Below are positions 58,700 to 64,000 of a DNA stretch of 64,000 bases, piece after piece. Numbering within the stretch: the first letter of the stretch is position 1; each line of letters opens with the position of its first letter. Source of the DNA: Symbiodinium microadriaticum (taxonomy: Eukaryota > Sar > Dinophyceae > Suessiales > Symbiodiniaceae); the NCBI GenBank assembly GCA_001939145.1, contig LSRX01000371.1, forward strand, positions 461,375 to 525,374, written 5' to 3'. The translations under genes were made by a program, and so were the position numbers. The notes below the pieces were generated by a model. That model was not told where the DNA came from, did not search any database, and was given only the letters and a program-made list of their open reading frames with translations.

Positions 58700-60522
58700 G
58701 TTCTCATCTGCGCGGGTCTTGTGCAGATGAGGAGCCACAACTTTGGCGTAGCCTTTCGTGTGGCCAACCTGGTTGGGATGCACAAGTCGACGATAGAGCT
58801 GCACCACGCAATTTGTAGAAGCACCAAACAGCTCGGTTGCCAAGGCTCTGTTTGCTGGCGCTTCGTATCTGTGTCCGAGAACCAAACACGCTCTCTGCGG
58901 CCAACGAGGTGGTCCCAGGTGGAATACGACTCAAACAACTGCGTCATCTCCTTTGACCGGCTCAACGACTGGTCAGCTGCTGGGATGGCAGCTGCGATGC
59001 AGCTAAGGGGCTGTACTCCTCGCCTTGACAATATGCCCAGGGAGTTTCTTCAGGCGCGCTGCCGCCGTGTTCGGACGAGGATAGAACTGGGAAATGTTCA
59101 ACATTGGGAATCGATAGTCCCTCACCTTCGCGCTGCAAGGCTCTGCGCTGTCTCAACCGCTCGATGCTTCAATGCAACCGAAGCCACTAAGGCCAGAGTG
59201 GCTTGATGGTCTTCTTCGCTCTCTGCCGGAAAGCCACAAATCCTTGCTGGTTCTTGGGCAAGCTTCGACGAAGCTCGCAACACGCCCAGCCGCAATGTCG
59301 GTCTGATTGCCAGCCGCGGGTCACATCGGTAGCCACAAACAAGCCCGGCACCTGCCACAAATCCGCTCACCGATGGTGGAGCCATGCCCCTCACTTTAAA
59401 TCGCCGCTGAAACGAGGCACCTGTGCCCGCAAGCCATCCACCAAGCGGCGGAAATCACCGGAGGTATACTCACCTCAAAGCGGAAAGCGGTTGGTAAGGG
59501 GCAGTCAAGCGAGCGCCACCGGATCACGAAACTTTTCCCTCGCGGGCCTTTGTGTGGAAATCAGGTTCGACCATGTGTGGGATTGTGGGGCTTAAGGTTC
59601 TTGCCCAGACTTTGCGTACAGCATGCAGTCGCAAGGTACCAGTGCATGCCTTGACCAAGTTACGAACCATCGCTCGGAGCACAGGGTCGGAGCCAGATTG
59701 CACCGGTACATGCAGGTGCTCGAAGACGTTGGGTCTCTGGAAGACCTTAACAAACAGTGTGAGGATGATGACGGCCTAAGGAGACAATTGAACGCCGTGC
59801 TTCAGGTGCCTTCGCTACTGCATCGATGTGAGCCAGCATGTAGGGCGGGTTTGTCATGCCCAGCTTGAGCATGACCTAGCCACAACACTCTCGTCAAAGC
59901 AGCATCACTCGCGGCCCGCAAAGCCACGCAGTCAAGGTTGCCACATAGAATCGCACAGCCACATATATAAAGCACCAAGCAGCATGCTCCGGCAATGAAT
60001 CTGCCACACGGTTCAGCAACGAGGCAATGTTGCTGCCAATGTCAAGACCATAGGCACCTTCGGATTGTGAATCACGAAGCCATCGCTTCAATACAGCACC
60101 GTGGCAACGTGACTGACCAGGCCTGTGTCCTCGGAAGTGAGCCAAACCTCGCTGACTCCTTCGCTAACAGCCTGGAGCGCCCTTGAGACGATGGCCTCGC
60201 AGGTTTTGGCTTGTTGCCGCAAAAGAAACGTCATGGCAAAACCTCTCGCCTCCTCCGAGTATGAAGAGAGCGATCCTCGCGCGTGCTTCGTCTTGCAGTA
60301 GGAGCCTCATAACACAGGCCGAGCAGCCAGTGCTGCCGTACTGCATTCAAAAACAGAAGCGCCAACCCCAAAATCTGTCGCCATCCACTTCCCGAGATTT
60401 GAACCCTACATAGCCGCCATAGCCCTGATTTTTTGCCACACAGCAATTCCGATAACCCTGTGTTTTTCTTTGTGCATATCTGGAAGTTGCTAAGCTATAT
60501 GGACAGGCAGAGAGGGGGAGGA

Positions 60523-60558
<36 letters not shown>

Positions 60559-61215
60559 AGGGCCTTCAAAGCCAAAGCGCAGTTTCCCAAGCAGCCTCCG
60601 CTGATGGGAATAATCTCAACGAAGCTATTGCGCCGCACCTTCGGCAGGTCCAGCGAAGGCATGGAGCTCCGGTGGTTGAGAAGGCTGACGGTGTTGCCCT
60701 GCAAGGCATGTTCCACCACTTCGACCACACGATCCAGCTGCGTCACGCCAATCATGCTGACCTGAGATCCACTCGCACTCTCTGTCTGCTGCAACCACGA
60801 CACGATTGCCAAGGACTCTGGAAGTTCGGCACATGAACTGCCGTGCTGAGACACGCCCACAAGAGACTTGGCAAGGCTGGCATCTGCCGTGGGCACACAG
60901 CCAGCTAATACAACCGCTTTGCCAGCATCTTGAGCACTTCTCACCAAATTCACAGCATTGTCCTAGCAGGGCCAGTTCAAATCATCGCGACAGTTCTTGG
61001 GCAGCAAGGCTCGGCCCTGCGCGGCGCTGCTAGCTTGCATGTAAACACCGCATCCTGGCTCGGGCCCTTGACAGTGCACGAATTGACCACCAGCGCATCG
61101 GCATCTTGCACCGTCTCTGTTAAGGTGTAGCCGTAGTCTTGCAGAAGGCCCATCATGAACTCGCCTCACTGCTGTGACTGTGCGCAAACCATGGGTGCGG
61201 AGATGCTTCATGCTT
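58700..61215 (-). CDS. CDKAL1: CDKAL1-type threonylcarbamoyladenosine tRNA methylthiotransferase
   Basis: A radical SAM enzyme that converts t6A37 of tRNA-Lys(UUU) to ms2t6A37. Minus-strand exons in family order: [12 protein letters not shown] to [14 protein letters not shown] (61163-61064); [14 protein letters not shown] (about 60938-60850); [18 protein letters not shown] to [14 protein letters not shown] (about 60768-60580); [19 protein letters not shown] (60300-60245), which completes the CxxxCxxC cluster motif; [19 protein letters not shown] (60190-60121); [20 protein letters not shown] (60053-59990); [20 protein letters not shown] (59865-59806); [17 protein letters not shown] (about 59720-59662); [14 protein letters not shown] (about 59455-59412); GLFVATDV (about 59350-59325); [17 protein letters not shown] (59262-59205); [18 protein letters not shown] (about 59110-59056); [19 protein letters not shown] (about 58955-58895); and a TRAM-like [10 protein letters not shown] (about 58755-58725). 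The first Cys motif (expected GC near 61.2 kb) is scrambled by three small indels. A possible first exon is at 63057. Confidence 0.92.
60513..60560. repeat. GA dinucleotide repeat
   Basis: AGAG run of about 40 bases in an intron of the CDKAL1-like gene, directly after the GCLGNC exon. It produces a Ser/Leu frame on the minus strand that is not coding. Confidence 0.95.
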
Positions 61216-62335
61216 TTAACTCTTAACAATCGTGACCATCGTGCAAGGTGCTGTCGGAGTTGTTGTGGGCGCAGCCGTAGGTCTTCCTCAGTAGTTGGGA
61301 GAGCCAGGGATGTCGAGAGATCACCCTGCCCGCTCGGATCTCACTACCCGACGACACTGCCCGCAGCGGTCGCTCCGAAATCCACCGATCTTCTGAACTG
61401 CTGCTTCTGTCTCTTTTGCTCTCTGCAGCCAGGGTTCAGGAAGATCCGCTGCTTTCCAGGCAGTCGCTTTCGCGTTGTCTCGTCTTCAGCGGACACTTCC
61501 GCTTTCTGCGGCAAGCGCCTCCGCACCCAGGCGAAACCGTGAACGCCCCGACTCTGACTGTCGCGTCCCGCCTCCTCCTCCTGACTTGACCGGCACCCCA
61601 CTCCACAGGCCGACGAGATCCTGGCAGCTACTCCGCAAAGACCACGCGAGGCCAGGACGAAAAGATGGAGGCTGAAGTCACAATGTCACAAGTCCTTCCG
61701 CACCAAGATCCTCAAGTTCAGGTTCCGGAGCAGAGCCTGAGAGCTGGAGCCTTACCGCCTTGCCACCTCTGAGCATTTCTTAGCATTAACGCACAGAGCA
61801 GAAGATCTTGGAGTCGAGCCAGGTTCGCTAACCCCAACTGCTGCTTGACAGCCGAAGAAGAGACTGGCCAGCTGCCAGAATTGCCTCAAATCACGGAAGA
61901 TCGAAACCTTCATTTGCCTTCCCTTGAAGCAACCGAGGGCAAGAAGGCGCAGCGACCTAGGTGGGGCGGACCTTGCCTATCGGCGACCCTGACCCGTCCA
62001 GCACTTTCATCCAGGCTTCGTCAGCAATTGATCCCGAAGACGCCGGTGACTGAGGCAAAGCCCGGCTGAGGCAGTCCTGGGAAGCACGGTCTCAACATGT
62101 CTCAACTGCCTACAGGGCGTGGGAATTCTGCACGTGGAATGTGAGTCGCTCCAGATTTCATGCATCTGTGTCGCAACCCGAACTCTCACTATGGCAAGCC
62201 GCAGCAGCAGAAGTATCACCGTGTCTCGGCGGCTGACATTCCGTCCAGAATGCCACAAGTTAAAAGCCATGGCGAATGTGCCAGGTCTCCACCGCTGTTT
62301 TCTGTCTGCAGGCTTTGCTAGCTGGGTGAGTGTGA

Positions 62336-62361
62336 GTTTGTGTGTGTGTGTGTGTGTGTGC
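62336..62361. repeat. TG dinucleotide repeat
   Basis: Thirteen TG units. Confidence 0.95.
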
Positions 62362-62662
62362 GCTGACTGTTGAGGGCTTCGATAACATCTGTGCCGCCTT
62401 GCATGGCATCATGACATCTCTAGGACTCTAGGCCGTGCGGTCCGCCAATCCTTTCTGCAATGTGTTTGGCCTTCGGTGCTGCTGGCCGCATGGCTACGTT
62501 TGCTCTGTACAACTGGTGCCGTCAGCAGCACACCATCAAGAACAATCGATGATCCCGATGTCACATCCCGATGTCAGCATGTAGGGCGCTCATTGTGCCT
62601 CGCAAATGTCGCAGCGCGCGTTCTCTCTCCTGCAGAGCACAGCAAAAGATCTGTTCATGGTC

Positions 62663-62663
62663 C

Positions 62664-62701
<38 letters not shown>
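62663..62701. repeat. CAG trinucleotide repeat
   Basis: About 13 perfect GCA/CAG triplets. The minus strand would read poly-Leu or poly-Cys, and the plus strand poly-Ser or poly-Gln. No evidence that it is translated. Confidence 0.95.
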
Positions 62702-62949
62702 GGCCTGTCCCGTGCATCAATGATCCCTTCTTTGTCTGAAAACACGCTCGAGCGAGTTTCTGGCCTCTCCGATGCCGCAGCTTCTTTGGCGATTTGTTCC
62801 TTGTTGGCAGCCACAGCATTGCTGAAGGAGGACATCCAGCAGCCGCTCTGTCTGCACAGCGCTCCTCAGCCTGGATCTGCGCCGGATCCTTCAAAGGGTG
62901 TGGAACGGCCTTGGCCCAGGTATGCCCAGGCCATGCATGAGGGATCTTG

Positions 62950-63057
62950 ACTCGAATGGCAGTTGATTCGGTAACTGTGGCTCCGGCGCTCGCTGCATTC
63001 GCCGCATCGGCAGGCTCGGCACACTCGACAGTTCCAGCAGGAGGAACCTCCGCCATT
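62950..63057 (-). CDS. Possible first exon of the CDKAL1-like gene
   Basis: ATG at 63057 opens MAEVPPAGTVECAEPADAAN and an Ala-rich acidic stretch ending in ESTAIRVKI. An exon ending in VKI could join KHLRTHG at about 61.2 kb to give the strand that precedes the first cluster Cys in this family. The join crosses a 1.7-kb intron and is unproven; it could instead be an unrelated small gene. Confidence 0.3.
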
Positions 63058-63166
63058 GAGACTGACCCGACTTGCAAGCATAGTTGCTGCACAGATACAT
63101 TCCCCCTCGATGCCCAGTATTGTAAGAGCACGGCTGTACTTTGGGCGAAGCGAGCAGGTGCAACAG

Positions 63167-64000
63167 CTACAGCCTCCCAGTGTCAAAGTGCTTGAGATAT
63201 TCAGCTACTGCCACCATCCCGGTGCATCCAGCCTGCGGCTGGATTGGGTACTGCACCAGCACACTTGGTCTGGTACCGAGCTGCGGGGCGGCATGTAGAA
63301 CTTGATGCTGGGCTGGGTGCACTAGCCGCACCACCGAGTGCTGGCTCCAGGCAGGAGCAACATGCACAGGCTGATGGGAGCTCGGCGGGCACGCTGCCAT
63401 CACTTGGCAAGGCGGTGAGCTCTCGCGACCCCGACGCACCACAGGAACCACCAAGCCACCACGGGGACACTGCTGAGGAGTTGCCACCGGAGCTGCAAAC
63501 GCAGTCCTCCGCCACAGCAGAGGCCCTGTACTTTCACGGGGCAGCATCTGCGAGGCAGAAGTTGCCATCGGTGGGTATTGACTGCAAGGAGACAGGGGTG
63601 ATCCTGGTGGCAACACGGGCCCCGATGCACTTTCCATCAGTTTGCTACTCAAGATACCTTTAGCAGAGCAGGACAGCGTCTTCCGAAGCGGAACCTGCAC
63701 AGCCGTCTCGTCCGGGCGCTCCCCACCAACATCTGAAGACTTCTCGCTTGCTGCTACAGAATCATCTCCCGCTGCCGTGGAGCCATCCATCTTGCTATCT
63801 CCTGCCGGAGTTGACGTTCGCATGTCTGTCTGCCTGTCGGCACCTGTGAAAGCCAAGATGTTCAAGACCTTCTTCTCAGCATTCTCAGCCAAGGAAGGCT
63901 CATTCAAGGCAAGGAAAGGCTTGGCACGAGACCTGACATGGGCACGACTGTACCAGTGCTCACTCGTAGAGGTGCAGAAGCTATTGCCGGCTCCTACACA
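63167..64000 (-). CDS. Hypothetical disordered protein, partial at right edge
   Basis: An open minus-strand frame enters from the window edge with GAGNSFCTSTSEHWYSRAHV and RSRAKPFLALNEPSLAENAE, then NILAFTGADRQ. It continues as Ser/Thr/Asp-rich and then Pro/Gln/His-rich low-complexity sequence to a stop at 63167. The first 50 residues look like a folded or conserved segment, but I do not recognise a family. The low-complexity part may include read-through of an intron. Confidence 0.4.
   Translation of the reverse strand, partial: CVGAGNSFCTSTSEHWYSRAHVRSRAKPFLALNEPSLAENAEKKVLNILAFTGADRQTDMRTSTPAGDSKMDGSTAAGDDSVAASEKSSDVGGERPDETAVQVPLRKTLSCSAKGILSSKLMESASGPVLPPGSPLSPCSQYPPMATSASQMLPRESTGPLLWRRTAFAAPVATPQQCPRGGLVVPVVRRGRESSPPCQVMAACPPSSHQPVHVAPAWSQHSVVRLVHPAQHQVLHAAPQLGTRPSVLVQYPIQPQAGCTGMVAVAEYLKHFDTGRL

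Larger units (their letters stand above)
61236..62949. other. Probable intron or intergenic, with simple repeats
   Basis: No clear gene. A minus-strand frame at 62835-62590 starts MSSFSNAVAANKEQIAKEAA and may be an exon, but it runs into the CAG repeat. A TG repeat lies at 62336-62361. Confidence 0.35.

Noticed and set aside
60495-60570. Ser/Leu-rich C-terminal extension of the CDKAL1 exon
   Set aside because: Translation of the GA repeat after the true exon end; the protein continues instead at YCKTKHARG (60300).
1-64000. CRISPR arrays, tRNA or rRNA genes, bacterial-type operons
   Set aside because: No regularly spaced palindromic repeats, cloverleaf-compatible T-loop sequence or ribosomal RNA signature was seen; intron structure and gene families are eukaryotic.

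Overview
This window looks like nuclear DNA of a dinoflagellate, probably a symbiodiniacean or close relative. The genes are cut into many short exons. Introns are often small (down to 48 bases), with GT, GC or GA donors and an AG acceptor followed by G. Base composition is near even, simple repeats are abundant, and every gene I can recognise lies on the minus strand. Protein content fits an alveolate: expanded TRP-like channels, a kinesin, a calmodulin relative and SKP1. All exon calls were made by eye from conserved motifs and splice phase, so edges are approximate unless stated as exact.

Reading the minus strand from the right edge leftward: a partial gene of unknown function (64.0-63.2 kb); a nearly complete CDKAL1-type tRNA methylthiotransferase (61.2-58.6 kb); a kinesin motor (56.1-53.3 kb); a frameshifted ankyrin-repeat TRP-like channel (51.5-49.6 kb); three complete SKP1 genes (49.2-48.1, 45.7-44.8 and 44.4-43.5 kb) with poorly understood exons between them; a RAD5/HLTF-type HIRAN-SNF2-RING helicase (42.95-30.25 kb) with a calmodulin-like gene inside one of its introns (35.8-33.2 kb); a short-chain dehydrogenase of HSD17B10 type (28.5-20.2 kb) whose first intron contains a complete globin-channel fusion gene (27.9-23.6 kb); an EGLN/PhyA-type prolyl hydroxylase (20.1-18.2 kb); some weak hypothetical exons; a voltage-gated cation channel (12.7-9.1 kb); a hypothetical coiled-coil protein (4.6-3.7 kb); and an isolated SNF2 C-terminal helicase lobe (3.0-1.08 kb). 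A pure TGTGCG hexanucleotide array fills the first 586 bases.

Two things stand out. First, oxygen biology is over-represented. A HIF-type prolyl hydroxylase shares the window with three copies of SKP1. SKP1 is the known substrate of the related PhyA enzyme in Dictyostelium and Toxoplasma, and every copy keeps the target proline in the context [10 protein letters not shown]. Between them sits a gene that fuses globin domains to a six-transmembrane channel, which could be a heme-gated channel. Second, genes are nested on the same strand: the calmodulin-like gene within RAD5, the globin-channel within the dehydrogenase, and possibly all of 28.5-3.7 kb within RAD5, if the isolated helicase lobe at the left end is its missing C-terminus.

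Some coding stretches carry clustered one- and two-base indels at homopolymers or dinucleotides (CDKAL1 N-terminus, ankyrin channel, some splice donors). They may be long-read assembly errors rather than true lesions.
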